Below are positions 25,650-34,733 of a stretch of DNA of 61,766 bases, piece after piece. The notes beneath the pieces were generated by a model. That model was not told where the DNA came from, did no database searches, and was given only the letters and a program-made list of their open reading frames with translations. The translations under genes were made by a program, and so were the position numbers. Each line of letters starts with the position of its first letter. The stretch's first letter is position 1. Origin of the DNA: Lachnospiraceae bacterium (GTDB lineage: Bacteria > Bacillota > Clostridia > Lachnospirales > Lachnospiraceae); contig JALEIR010000018.1 in the NCBI GenBank assembly GCA_022769665.1, positions 1 to 61,766 on the forward strand, read 5' to 3'.

Positions 25650-26378
25650 TTATTTTACGGTAACGGAAGTGATGTGGGGATTTACACCCTCGTACCAGTA
25701 CAGGAAACCTTCCATATCAACAGTATCGCCAACCTTCAGATTCTTTACTGCTGCGTAAACATCAGTGGTGTTGTCGCAGAGATAGGACTCAACGGTGAAG
25801 GTATAGGTCTGTCCGTTCAGGGAAACGTTAAAATACAAATCGTTTCCATCCTCGCCGGAGCCGTCCCAATTGTACATGAATGCATCACCGTTGTCGTTGA
25901 CAGCTTCTACAGTCATACCCTTGAAAGATACAAACTGGTTCTGATGATTGATCAATTCATCTGTGCCAAGAAGGGAAGTGGCATCAAATGCCTCTGCGAT
26001 ATAGCTTCCGTCTTCGATTTCAAAAGTAGCATCAACAATTTCAACTTCGCCGGACCACTCGGACTTGTATCCGGTAACTTTAATTTTGGTGCCGGGAACC
26101 AGCTTTGCGTAATCCTCTTCAGAACATGCCATGTTGTAAAGGAAATATGCGCCATCCTTATCCTGGGTATAAACAGTAGCCTTGTTATCCCACCAAGACT
26201 GCTTTGCCTGAACGTAGGTTTCAACAACAACCTGGGATTCCAAATCTGCTGCTACATACTCGGCGTAGGTCATGACACCTTCGGATTTTGCGTCGGTATC
26301 ATTTGATGCGCTGTTTCCGCAGCCTGCCAGAGAAAGTACAAGTGTCAGTGCCAAACATAATGCAAATAATTTTTTCAT
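25650..26378 (-). CDS. Lipoprotein with OB-fold-like domains
   Basis: A 242-residue secreted lipoprotein with the signal MKKLFALCLALTLVLSL and lipobox LAGC. The mature part seems to contain two OB-fold-like modules: one with YLVPGTKIKVTGYKSEW-type strands (LVPGTKIKVTGYKSEWSG) and one ending LKVGDTVDMEGFLYWYEG. Such modules are seen in surface proteins of unknown function in gut Firmicutes. It is transcribed away from the sugar transporter operon from its own promoter. No catalytic motif was seen. Confidence 0.85.
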   Translation of the reverse strand: MKKLFALCLALTLVLSLAGCGNSASNDTDAKSEGVMTYAEYVAADLESQVVVETYVQAKQSWWDNKATVYTQDKDGAYFLYNMACSEEDYAKLVPGTKIKVTGYKSEWSGEVEIVDATFEIEDGSYIAEAFDATSLLGTDELINHQNQFVSFKGMTVEAVNDNGDAFMYNWDGSGEDGNDLYFNVSLNGQTYTFTVESYLCDNTTDVYAAVKNLKVGDTVDMEGFLYWYEGVNPHITSVTVK

Positions 26379-26505
26379 GGTTTCTCCTCTTTTCTGTATT
26401 GAGTTTTATAAGTTTTTGCTCAGAAATGTCTTTGGATACTTTCTGAGTTTGTCGAAGAAAACAAATTTCTGAATAACAGTAGTCTGTTTCCTGCCGACAC
26501 GATAC

Positions 26506-26533
26506 ATTATACCTTAAAATTCCAATAAATCAA
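26506..26533 (-). promoter_or_regulatory. Promoter of the OB-fold lipoprotein gene
   Basis: On the minus strand TTGATT (26528-26533) and TATAAT (26506-26511) are spaced by 16 bases. The transcript has a leader of about 120 bases containing a perfect 8-bp hairpin (CTCAGAAA/TTTCTGAG, about 26419-26447). Confidence 0.7.
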
Positions 26534-28140
26534 TGGTTATTATGACTGGATTTTTTCTTTTTTACGGCTTCGTATCCTACATATAGAATAATCAGCCCCC
26601 AGGTAATTGCCAGCGCGGAAAGCAGAATAACGGATGTCTTCGGAAGCTTTCCAAGCTCTGTCTTACCGGAATCTGTAGCCTTGCTCTGATTCAGACGGTA
26701 CAGGGAGGTGACATCATCGAAGAGTTTTTCCATGTAGGCGTCATCGACGTTTTCCTTCCTCCGGACGGATTTTGTTACATTTTCAATCAACTGACCCGCA
26801 GCATCTCTCAGGGAGGCGGAACCATTGAAGACGGGGGTTACAAAAGTGTTGTCGATGTTGTCCAATAACAGCTTGGAAGCCTTTATCTTGATATCATAGT
26901 ATGTGCTGTTGTCCTCGCCGCTTCGAGACAGATAATTCTGATAGCCGGCATCGAGCTGAGCCTTGGTAGTCACGGGAATGTAGCCTTCTGTCTCTGCATA
27001 GGCTATTTGTACATCATTTGTCAGCAGATACTGCACAAAGAGCCAGGAAGCCAGAACTTCCTGAGAGTCAGCTTTGTTGAAGATACAGACCGAAGGCCCC
27101 TGAGATATCATTTGAGGATTGCCGGTATCAAACTGCGGTATTGTCATGACTTCTGTTTCAAATTCCACCAGGGCATCTTCGCTGATATCGGAGAGGGGAG
27201 CATCGGTGCCCATCCAGGTAGCTCCGGCTGTGGAGTCAATGGCAAAAATACACTGCCCCGCATTCAGAAAGTTAGCAGGATAACTGGATATTTTAAAGGT
27301 GGAAAAGGCTCCGGTTTTTCCGTGCTCCGCAATGGTATACAGAAGTTCCCTGGTGGTATCATTGAAAATCTGTATTTCACCTTCAGATGTGGAATAACCT
27401 GCCTGTTTCTGCTTCAGCATCTGAATCATCATATTGTCGGTGGATTTGTAGATAAAGGGAATCATGACTTTCTGACCGTTAATCAGGAAATAGCCCTCGT
27501 CGTCCTGCTGCATTGCAGCTTCGGAAACCTCCCAGACAAAGTCCCAGGTCAGTGTCTCCGGCAGAGTATAGCCCAGCTTTTCCACAAAAGTTTTGTTGAC
27601 ATAACAGGCTTCTGTGGAACGCATGAAGGGGATAGCATAATAGTGCTTGCTGAAGGAGCACTCATCCAAAAACTGCGGAATGATTTCTTCCTTGGAAGGA
27701 GAATCGAAGCGAACTTCACTTCCGTCCAATCCATATTTTTCATTATCAAACAGTTCATCCAGAGGCACCACGATATTGATACCCGTCAGGTATGTGGCAA
27801 TGTGATCCGGGTAGGTGATGCAGACATTAGGCGTGGTGTTTGTGGAAATATTGGTGATGACATCATTGTAAATCTTGCCGTAATCTGTGTAGAGGCGTAA
27901 GTTTACTGTGATGTTGGGGTATAGGTCTTCAAAATCTGCAATGGCCTTTTTATATATATCCGTCTGTGTCTTGTTGGTATCGTTCTTGGCCCAGAAGGTT
28001 ATCTCGTAATCCCTTGAGGTATCAAATTCCTCCGGGATGACAAAGGCATCCAAGCCCCGGGAACCGTGGCAGGCGGTAAGAGTGAACAGACAGCCTGCAG
28101 TCAGCAGCATAAGCAGTAAAGCTTTTCGTATACGACTCAT
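26530..28140 (-). CDS. Extracellular sugar-binding protein with a C-terminal membrane anchor
   Basis: A 536-residue substrate-binding protein of the Ugp/maltose-like group. A lipobox LTAC (Cys24) ends the signal, and the mature start YEITFWAKNDTNK is family-typical. Unusually, residues about 505-527 (VILLSALAITWGLIILYVGY) form a second hydrophobic anchor followed by lysines, so the protein may be tethered at both ends. The gene overlaps the preceding permease gene by four bases and is the last of the operon ATPase, permease, permease, binding protein. The ligand is not identifiable; sugars or glycerol-phosphate diesters are both possible. Confidence 0.88.
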   Translation of the reverse strand: MSRIRKALLLMLLTAGCLFTLTACHGSRGLDAFVIPEEFDTSRDYEITFWAKNDTNKTQTDIYKKAIADFEDLYPNITVNLRLYTDYGKIYNDVITNISTNTTPNVCITYPDHIATYLTGINIVVPLDELFDNEKYGLDGSEVRFDSPSKEEIIPQFLDECSFSKHYYAIPFMRSTEACYVNKTFVEKLGYTLPETLTWDFVWEVSEAAMQQDDEGYFLINGQKVMIPFIYKSTDNMMIQMLKQKQAGYSTSEGEIQIFNDTTRELLYTIAEHGKTGAFSTFKISSYPANFLNAGQCIFAIDSTAGATWMGTDAPLSDISEDALVEFETEVMTIPQFDTGNPQMISQGPSVCIFNKADSQEVLASWLFVQYLLTNDVQIAYAETEGYIPVTTKAQLDAGYQNYLSRSGEDNSTYYDIKIKASKLLLDNIDNTFVTPVFNGSASLRDAAGQLIENVTKSVRRKENVDDAYMEKLFDDVTSLYRLNQSKATDSGKTELGKLPKTSVILLSALAITWGLIILYVGYEAVKKKKSSHNNH

Positions 28141-29012
28141 CCCTTTGTACCTCCTCTCGCCACACCGGCCATTATTTTTTTGCGGAATACCAGAAACAGA
28201 ATAATCAAAGGCAGTGAAATTACCACCACCGCAGCCATCATTGCCGGAATATTTTCCCGCCCGAAGCCGTTCTCACGGATTTCCTGAATTCCGTTGGAGA
28301 CCAAATAATAATTTGGATCATCGGTAATCAGTCTTGGCCATACGTAAGAATTCCAACACTCAATCACTTTTAAAATGACAATCGTGATGAGGGTTGGTTT
28401 GCAGATAGGTATCAGTACTTTTCGCAGATAACGCAAATCCGAGGTGCCGTCCACCTTGGCGGCATAGTAAAGCTCATCCGGTATCTGAGCAAAATTTTCT
28501 CTCAGAAGATAGATGTAAAAAACAGACGTCACCGAAGGCAGAATCAATCCGGTGAAGGTATTGCGCAGACCCAGATTGGTGATGGTGGCAAAGTTGGTAA
28601 TGACCACCAACTCGTTGGGAATCATCATCAGCGAAAGAAAAAGTGTAAACACCAGGTCCTTGCCTTTAAACTCCAGTCGGGCAAAAGCGAAAGCAGCAAG
28701 AGTAATTACCACCAGCATAATCGCTGTTGTGATAACCGTAAATATCAAGGTGTTTACCAGATATCTGCCCAGAGATACCGTGGTAAATGCATCTACATAA
28801 TTTTGCAACGTTGGAGACAGGGTAAAGAACGTGGGAATGTGTTCTGCGTTGTAGGAACCGTAGCTTTTTACGGAGGTTAATACCATCCAGTAAAAAGGGA
28901 ACAGTACAATCAGTGCCCAGAGGGTCAACAGAAAATAGAGCACGATATTACCCAATGTTCTGCGGACTTTAGCGGATTTTTCTATTTTTTCATAATCTGT
29001 TGTATTTCCCAT
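28137..29012 (-). CDS. Sugar ABC transporter permease (UgpE/MalG type)
   Basis: A 291-residue permease with six membrane segments. The EAA loop reads YYAAKVDGTSDLRYLRKVL. A long N-terminal cytoplasmic stretch (1-20) precedes the first span, as in MalG-type subunits. It lies 21 bases after the other permease gene and overlaps the binding-protein gene by four bases. Confidence 0.9.
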   Translation of the reverse strand: MGNTTDYEKIEKSAKVRRTLGNIVLYFLLTLWALIVLFPFYWMVLTSVKSYGSYNAEHIPTFFTLSPTLQNYVDAFTTVSLGRYLVNTLIFTVITTAIMLVVITLAAFAFARLEFKGKDLVFTLFLSLMMIPNELVVITNFATITNLGLRNTFTGLILPSVTSVFYIYLLRENFAQIPDELYYAAKVDGTSDLRYLRKVLIPICKPTLITIVILKVIECWNSYVWPRLITDDPNYYLVSNGIQEIRENGFGRENIPAMMAAVVVISLPLIILFLVFRKKIMAGVARGGTKG

Positions 29013-29033
29013 ATGGTAATCACGTTCCTTTCC

Positions 29034-29924
29034 TTAATAATGTACGTGCTTTTTGCTCACCAGCAGATTGATGCAGGTGATGGTCAGGACAATGGCAAAC
29101 AGGATGATTGCCGCTGCCGAAGCATAGGAAGGGTAGCCACCGCTGTCCCCATACAGCATGTCATAGACATATCCAACGATGGTATTCATTTCGGCAGCAT
29201 TGAGGTCTGTCCCGAACAAAGCAACCGCATCGCTGTAAGCCTTGAAAGCGCCGATAAAACCGGTGATAACAAGATAAAATATCATAGGAGAAATCATGGG
29301 GATGGTAATTTTACGGAAAATACGGAAACGTGATGTGCCATCCACTCTGGCGGCGTTGTAATAAACCTGATTCACGGAAGCAAGGGCACTTGTCAGAATC
29401 AGGATTTTAAAAGGCATGACGACCCAAATAGTATAAAAGCACAGTACAAACATTTTTGCCCAATAGGGTCCGTCTATGAAATCTACGCTTTTTCCGCCAA
29501 AGGCTGTTATCAACAGGTTTACAAGTCCGTCGGAATACGCTGTCTTTTTGAAGAGAATCATGAACACCAGACCCACAGCCAGTGTGTTTGTTACATAAGG
29601 CAGAAAATAAACAGTCTGGAACAACTCGCGAAGCGGCTTGATGGAACTTAATCCCATGGAAATCAACAATGCCAGTCCCGTAGACAAAGGTACCGTAATG
29701 ATAACCAGAATAAAGGTATTTTTCACTGCCTGCAGGAAATAAGGATCGTGAAGTACATAGGAATAGTTGTAGGTGCCTACCCCGAAAAATGTCTGGGAGG
29801 CAGAATTGTATCCTTCCTCGAAAGAGTACACAAATACATCCACAAGAGGGTAAATCATGAAAATACCAAGGAAAAGGAAAGCCGGAATGAGATACAGCCA
29901 GCCTTTCAAATTGTTTTTTTCCAT
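29034..29924 (-). CDS. Sugar ABC transporter permease (UgpA/MalF type)
   Basis: A 296-residue permease with six membrane segments starting at LKGWLYLIPAFLFLGIFMIY. The EAA loop is VYYNAARVDGTSRFRIFRKI. It begins 7 bases after the ATPase gene ends, so the two are probably coupled. Confidence 0.9.
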   Translation of the reverse strand: MEKNNLKGWLYLIPAFLFLGIFMIYPLVDVFVYSFEEGYNSASQTFFGVGTYNYSYVLHDPYFLQAVKNTFILVIITVPLSTGLALLISMGLSSIKPLRELFQTVYFLPYVTNTLAVGLVFMILFKKTAYSDGLVNLLITAFGGKSVDFIDGPYWAKMFVLCFYTIWVVMPFKILILTSALASVNQVYYNAARVDGTSRFRIFRKITIPMISPMIFYLVITGFIGAFKAYSDAVALFGTDLNAAEMNTIVGYVYDMLYGDSGGYPSYASAAAIILFAIVLTITCINLLVSKKHVHY

Positions 29925-29931
29925 AGATGCC

Positions 29932-31050
29932 TCACATTCTGTCGCTTTCAGGCGACGTGAAGTAAATTCTTTCGCCCGTCTCTTTATGAAAAAGGAAAGT
30001 TTTGGCGGGCTTTAAAGCAAAACCGACGGTTTCCGATGATAGGTCAACCTTGTTTTCTGCATTGATAATGGAACGGATAGCTGTATTTTCGCAACAGGGA
30101 TGAGAGGAAACCACGCTGACATCCCGTCCCATGACCTCCAGACGCCCAAGGTTGCAGTGCAGGGGACCTTCGTCCCGTAAAACAAAGCCTTCCGGACGGA
30201 TACCTACGGAGACGGGGCCATCGGGAGCTCCCTTTACATCCAAAACGGCTTCTTTGCCGATGTACAGTTTATTTTCTTTGACGGAGCCCTCAAATACATT
30301 GATGGGTGGGGTACCCAGGAATTTGGCAACAAACAGATTCACAGGGTTGTCGTAAACCTCCTGCGGCTTGCCGATTTGTTGTACCACTCCCTCCTTCATA
30401 ACAACAATCATATCGGAAATGCTCATGGCTTCGTCCTGGTCGTGGGTGACAAAGATGGTTGTGATTTTTGTTTCCTTCTGGATTCGGCGAATTTCTTCTC
30501 TGGTCTGCAGTCTCAATCGGGCATCCAGATTGGACAATGGTTCGTCCAACAGGAGTACACGGGGCATTTTAACCAGAGCTCTTGCAATAGCAACACGCTG
30601 TTGCTGCCCGCCGGAGAGCTCACTGGGTTTTCTTTCCATCAGTCCTTCAATCTGTACCAGCCTTGCCGCCTCGTATATACGTTTCTGCATTTCTTCCTTA
30701 GACAGCTTATCGGCTCCCTTTAAGTTCTCCAGCGGGAACTGAATGTTTTTCTGTACTGTCAGGTGGGGATAGAGAGCATAGTTTTGAAACACAAGACCGA
30801 CGCCTCTGTTTTCCGGAGGAAGGTTGGTGACATCATCATCACCGAAAAAGATTTTTCCGGAGGTGGGCTTCTGCAAGCCGCAAATCAGGTTCAACGTGGT
30901 ACTCTTTCCGCAGCCGGAGGGCCCAAGCAGACCTACCAGTTTACCGTCGGGAATTTCAAAATCGAAATTGTTGACGGCGATGACTTCCCCACGTTCTTTT
31001 TTGTTGCGGTTGGGGAATTTTTTTGTCAGGTTTTGCAATACGATTTTCAT
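29932..31050 (-). CDS. ugpC: Sugar ABC transporter ATP-binding protein (UgpC/MsmK type)
   Basis: A 372-residue ATPase for carbohydrate importers. Walker A is GPSGCGKST (about 43-51), the signature [14 protein letters not shown] and Walker B VLLLDEPLSNLDA. A C-terminal TOBE-type regulatory domain (about 240-365) contains the GIRPEGF strand typical of the MalK/UgpC group. GGAAAGG lies upstream of the start. It opens the transporter part of the minus-strand operon, 73 bases after an FRG-domain gene. Confidence 0.92.
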   Translation of the reverse strand: MKIVLQNLTKKFPNRNKKERGEVIAVNNFDFEIPDGKLVGLLGPSGCGKSTTLNLICGLQKPTSGKIFFGDDDVTNLPPENRGVGLVFQNYALYPHLTVQKNIQFPLENLKGADKLSKEEMQKRIYEAARLVQIEGLMERKPSELSGGQQQRVAIARALVKMPRVLLLDEPLSNLDARLRLQTREEIRRIQKETKITTIFVTHDQDEAMSISDMIVVMKEGVVQQIGKPQEVYDNPVNLFVAKFLGTPPINVFEGSVKENKLYIGKEAVLDVKGAPDGPVSVGIRPEGFVLRDEGPLHCNLGRLEVMGRDVSVVSSHPCCENTAIRSIINAENKVDLSSETVGFALKPAKTFLFHKETGERIYFTSPESDRM

Positions 31051-31123
31051 AGCTAATCCATACCTTTCCTGTACCTGCTGGCTTACATGCTCTGTGCAGG
31101 TTTTTTTGCTTTATCTGAGTTTC

Positions 31124-31873
31124 TTATATACCGTAGGAGTCCCGTAAATCGCTGGAAATATGGTCCAAATCGGGGTATACAAAACTTTCTGTAATACCGA
31201 AAACCCGGAGACTGTCAATAAAGTACTTTTTTCTGTCGGCGGGAATGATAATTTTATAGAGCATGTTCTCTTCGCAGATATCCTCCAGTCTCTGAAGAGA
31301 GTTGTGGACGGTAAAGTTGGAGTGCTGGGAATACATTCGCAGGTTGTTTTCCGTAGAACTGCAAGCCAGAATCCGGTCTACCAGCTCCGGATTGTGGTGA
31401 TTATGTTTAAAGGCGGGCAGCAGCATTTCCTGAGTGGTATCTGCATCAATAGGATAGATACAGCGACCGAAGCCTTCTTTTTCGTTTAATAGGTCCGGAG
31501 CGAGAACCCATACACCGGCATCCGTTTTCGGGGTGGTACGATAGGTCTCAGTTGCAAAAAAGGCTGCAATGAGAGGTGATTCGCTCCAGTCCAGCATTCT
31601 GGTAGGCAGACCGTAATGCTGCATCAGGGAAACCCAGGCCGCATAATTATGCTTTGCGGGGGGATTGTCCAGAATTTGTCTTGCACGGATATAAAAGTCA
31701 TTGGTGATGTAGCGTTCCACGGTTAAGCGTTTTTCACTTCTTTGAATGGAGGGAACCAGAGTCAGAGAGGCATTTTCCTCCCCCCTGTACCATAGTCTTG
31801 CTCTGTGTTTCTTGTTTAAGCTGTTCATAAATTGAAGCAGCTCATCTATGGTGCGGATTTCTTGTATAATCAT
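31124..31873 (-). CDS. FRG-domain protein
   Basis: A 249-residue protein with an FRG domain. The hallmarks are LWYRGEE followed by LVPSIQR near residues 27-46 and the block LMQHYGLPTRMLDWSESPL near 106-125, followed by AAFFATE. FRG domains have no established activity; the conserved Arg/Gln/His/Asp residues suggest an enzyme, and family members occur in some phage-defence and toxin contexts. Here it is the first gene before a sugar transporter operon, so a metabolic or regulatory role is equally possible. There is no signal peptide. Its promoter overlaps that of the divergent RsmH-like gene. Confidence 0.85.
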   Translation of the reverse strand: MIIQEIRTIDELLQFMNSLNKKHRARLWYRGEENASLTLVPSIQRSEKRLTVERYITNDFYIRARQILDNPPAKHNYAAWVSLMQHYGLPTRMLDWSESPLIAAFFATETYRTTPKTDAGVWVLAPDLLNEKEGFGRCIYPIDADTTQEMLLPAFKHNHHNPELVDRILACSSTENNLRMYSQHSNFTVHNSLQRLEDICEENMLYKIIIPADRKKYFIDSLRVFGITESFVYPDLDHISSDLRDSYGI

Positions 31874-31919
31874 TATTTCAATCCTTTCCGAATTACATCA
31901 TCAGCGTTGAACAGATACT

Positions 31920-31948
31920 ATTATAAGAGCATTCGCCGAAATTGTCAT
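31920..31948 (-). promoter_or_regulatory. Promoter of the FRG gene and probably the sugar transporter operon
   Basis: On the minus strand ATGACA (31943-31948) and TATAAT (31920-31925) are spaced by 17 bases. Its -35 overlaps the -35 of the divergent promoter. Confidence 0.7.
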
Positions 31949-31971
31949 GTATTTTATAAGGGAATTATGCT
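31942..31971 (+). promoter_or_regulatory. Promoter of the rsmH-like gene
   Basis: TTGTCA (31942-31947) and TATGCT (31966-31971) are 18 bases apart. A small hairpin (CCCGGTG at 31995-32001 with CACCGGG at 32015-32021) ends just before the ribosome binding site. Confidence 0.6.
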
Positions 31972-32033
31972 AAACTGAGTATGTAATTTACATGCCCGGT
32001 GCTGATATACCGCACACCGGGAAAGGAGTATGT

Positions 32034-33080
32034 ATGGAGCAGGAAGGAACTCATAAGCGCAGAGTGCGTTATTCGGGGAAATATCCCAAGCATTTTCAGG
32101 AGAAGTATAAGGAACTGAATCCGGAGAAGTATGGGGAAACGGTGGAGCATGTCATACAAAAGGGCAGTACACCGGCGGGCATGCATATTTCTATTATGGT
32201 CCGGGAAATCCTGGATTTCCTGCAGATTCAACCGGGGCAGACAGGCTTTGATGCAACCCTTGGATACGGTGGGCATACAAGGGCAATGCTGGAACAGCTG
32301 AAAGGGCAGGGACATATATATGCGACGGATGTTGACCCCATTGAATCTGCCAAGACAAAAAAACGGTTACAGGAGGCAGGCTTCGGAGAAGATATTCTGA
32401 CAATTAAGCTACAGAATTTCTGTACCATAGACGAGATTGCAAAGGAAGCGGGCGGTTTTGACTTTATTCTGGCGGATCTTGGCGTTTCTTCCATGCAGAT
32501 AGACAATCCGGAGAGAGGGTTTTCCTATAAATATGACGGACCTTTGGATTTACGTTTGAATCCGGAGACGGGTATCAGTGCGGCGGAGCGTCTTGATAGA
32601 ATTTCTGCGGAAGAGCTGGCGGGAATGTTGAAAGAAAACTCAGACGAACCTTATGCAGAGGAACTGGCACTGGCAATTACCTCAAAAATCCGAAAGGGAC
32701 AGCGTATTGATACTACGGGGAAGTTGTACGAGGTAATAGCGGAAACTCTTGGATTTATTCCGGAAAAAGAGAGAAAAGATACGATTAAGAAGACCTGTCA
32801 GCGAGTGTTTCAGGCATTGCGCATAGACGTAAACAATGAGTTTGAGGTGTTGTATGAATTTATGGAAAAGCTGCCGAAAACTCTAAAACCGGGAGGAAGG
32901 GTGGCTATTCTGACCTTTCACTCCGGAGAGGATAAGCTGGTGAAAAAAGCTTTCAAAGAGGGAATGCGTGACGGACTGTATATGGAAATTGCAAGGGATG
33001 TTGTTCGCCCCTCCGCGGAGGAATGTGCACGGAACGGAAGAGCCAGATCTACAAAGATGCGCTGGGCTATCCGGGCGTAA
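32034..33080 (+). CDS. rsmH: RsmH-like 16S rRNA (cytosine-N4) methyltransferase paralogue
   Basis: A SAM-dependent methyltransferase of 348 residues. The SAM-binding motif GFDATLGYGGHTRAML (near residue 68), DFILADLGVSSMQIDNPERG and the C-terminal LTFHSGEDKLVKKAF all match RsmH, which makes N4-methyl-C1402 of 16S rRNA. Differences from the usual enzyme are a basic N-terminal extension of about 40 residues, DATLGYGGHT instead of the usual D-TLG-GGHS form, and a location outside the cell-division cluster. It could be a second paralogue with another target. AAAGGAG precedes the ATG at 32034; an out-of-frame ATG lies at 32030. Confidence 0.85.
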   Translation: MEQEGTHKRRVRYSGKYPKHFQEKYKELNPEKYGETVEHVIQKGSTPAGMHISIMVREILDFLQIQPGQTGFDATLGYGGHTRAMLEQLKGQGHIYATDVDPIESAKTKKRLQEAGFGEDILTIKLQNFCTIDEIAKEAGGFDFILADLGVSSMQIDNPERGFSYKYDGPLDLRLNPETGISAAERLDRISAEELAGMLKENSDEPYAEELALAITSKIRKGQRIDTTGKLYEVIAETLGFIPEKERKDTIKKTCQRVFQALRIDVNNEFEVLYEFMEKLPKTLKPGGRVAILTFHSGEDKLVKKAFKEGMRDGLYMEIARDVVRPSAEECARNGRARSTKMRWAIRA

Positions 33081-33123
33081 GAAGGGCCAGTCAGAATTAA
33101 TGCATAAAAATGCAGAAATCCCC

Positions 33124-33152
33124 TTTTATTTATGCGCTAGGTGTGATATAAT
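33124..33152 (+). promoter_or_regulatory. Promoter of the amino-acid ABC transporter operon
   Basis: An extended -10, TGATATAAT (33144-33152), precedes the permease gene by about 65 bases. The -35 (TTTTAT, 33124-33129) is weak, as is common with extended -10 promoters. Confidence 0.55.
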
Positions 33153-33217
33153 CCCACACATGAACATAAAGTGATTAAAAAAGGTCAAGAATGACCGATG
33201 CTTGAAAGGAAACAGTA

Positions 33218-33916
33218 ATGACCGGATTAAGTGCATGGGCAGCAGATTTTGCCAATACATTTTATAAATGCTTTATCAGGGAAGACCGCTATAAACTGTT
33301 AATCAGCGGTATCGGTGTGACTATCCGTGTTTCCCTTATCGCTGTGACACTGGGTATTTTGATTGGACTTGTAGTTGCCCTGTGCAATCTTTCCAACAAA
33401 AAGCCGCTCAAAGTTATCGGAGGAATATATACGGATGTCATTCGTGGGACACCGTCCGTGACCCAGCTGATGATTATCTATTTTGTTATTTTTGCCACGG
33501 TCAATATCCCCAAATGGATTATTGCGGGAATTGCATTCGGTATTAATTCCGGTGCTTATGTATCGGAGATTATTCGTGCGGGCATTCTTTCCGTGGATAA
33601 GGGACAGACTGAGGCGGGGAGGTCGCTTGGATTAAACGGTTACCAGACGATGATACATATTGTGATTCCACAGGCGGTGAAGAATATTTTCCCTGCTCTT
33701 TGTAACGAGTTTATCGTTCTGATTAAGGAGACAGCTATTGTGGGTTACGTGGGACTGATGGATATTCAGAAGGCGGGTGACTTTATCAAGAGTGCTACCT
33801 TTGTTGCCTTCATGCCTCTAATCGGAACGGCCGTTATTTACTATGTCCTTATTAAGCTTCTGACTCTGTTTTTCAAGAAGATTGAAGAGAGACTGAGAAA
33901 GTCTGAGATTCGATAG
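33218..33916 (+). CDS. Polar amino-acid ABC transporter permease
   Basis: A 232-residue permease of the HisM/GlnP group with four to five membrane segments. It has VIRGTPSVTQLMIIYF, the typical family signature, and an EAA-like loop DKGQTEAGRSLGLNGYQTM. It begins an operon with an ATPase and a binding protein. Specificity for glutamine, histidine, cystine or other polar amino acids cannot be chosen from sequence alone. Confidence 0.92.
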   Translation: MTGLSAWAADFANTFYKCFIREDRYKLLISGIGVTIRVSLIAVTLGILIGLVVALCNLSNKKPLKVIGGIYTDVIRGTPSVTQLMIIYFVIFATVNIPKWIIAGIAFGINSGAYVSEIIRAGILSVDKGQTEAGRSLGLNGYQTMIHIVIPQAVKNIFPALCNEFIVLIKETAIVGYVGLMDIQKAGDFIKSATFVAFMPLIGTAVIYYVLIKLLTLFFKKIEERLRKSEIR

Positions 33917-33931
33917 AAAGGGGAGCAGAAC

Positions 33932-34654
33932 ATGATTAAAGTAAAGAATTTAAAGAAGCATTTCGGTGATTTGGAAGTACTCCGGGGCATCGATGAGCAT
34001 ATTTCCCAGGGCGAGGTAGTTGTAGTGATTGGCCCTTCCGGTTCCGGAAAAAGCACCTTTTTGCGTTGCCTGAACCTTTTGGAGACGGTGACCGAAGGTG
34101 AAGTATATGTGGATGATGAGCTAATTAATGATCCCAAGGTGGATGTCAATAAAATCCGTCAGAAGATGGGAATGGTTTTTCAGCAGTTTAATCTGTTCCC
34201 CCATCTGACGATTATGGAAAATATTACTTTGGCTCCGGTACTTTTGAAAAAGATGACCAAAGAGGAAGCGGTAAAAAGAGGGCAGGAGTTGCTTGCCAGA
34301 GTTAATCTGGCGGAGAAAGCAGATGCCTATCCTGCACAGCTTTCCGGCGGTCAGAAGCAGCGGGTTGCCATTGCAAGAGCCCTTGCCATGGACCCGGAAA
34401 TCATGCTGTTTGACGAGCCAACTTCTGCTCTGGATCCGGAGATGGTTGGAGAAGTACTGGATGTTATGAAGGATTTGGCGAAAGCCGGCATGACCATGGT
34501 TATCGTAACACATGAGATGGGATTTGCACGGGAAGTAGCCACACGAGTATTGTTCATGGATCAGGGTGTTGTCATGGAGAGCGGTACTCCGGAGGAGATT
34601 TTCGGGAATCCTCAAAATGAGAGAACCAGAGATTTTTTGAGTAAAGTCCTGTAA
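33932..34654 (+). CDS. glnQ: Polar amino-acid ABC transporter ATP-binding protein
   Basis: A 240-residue GlnQ-type ATPase. Walker [10 protein letters not shown] is near residues 34-42, the signature is [14 protein letters not shown] and Walker B is [13 protein letters not shown]. Length and the C-terminus ([14 protein letters not shown]) are standard for the group. AAAGGGG lies upstream of the ATG, 15 bases after the permease gene. Confidence 0.94.
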   Translation: MIKVKNLKKHFGDLEVLRGIDEHISQGEVVVVIGPSGSGKSTFLRCLNLLETVTEGEVYVDDELINDPKVDVNKIRQKMGMVFQQFNLFPHLTIMENITLAPVLLKKMTKEEAVKRGQELLARVNLAEKADAYPAQLSGGQKQRVAIARALAMDPEIMLFDEPTSALDPEMVGEVLDVMKDLAKAGMTMVIVTHEMGFAREVATRVLFMDQGVVMESGTPEEIFGNPQNERTRDFLSKVL

Positions 34655-34733
34655 AAGCATTACAAATTATCGGTATGGGGCAGTTCCCTACAGGTGAACT
34701 GCATAAAGATACATACAAAAAGGAGAGCATATT

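Noticed and set aside
25587..26306. Long plus-strand ORF of 239 codons opposite the OB-fold lipoprotein
   Set aside because: It is antisense to a lipoprotein gene with a clear signal peptide, lipobox and promoter, and its cysteine-rich translation is typical of a shadow frame.
31060..31117. Terminator between the FRG gene and ugpC
   Set aside because: The ACCTGC/GCAGGT hairpin has its T-run on the plus strand, opposite to the direction of these genes.
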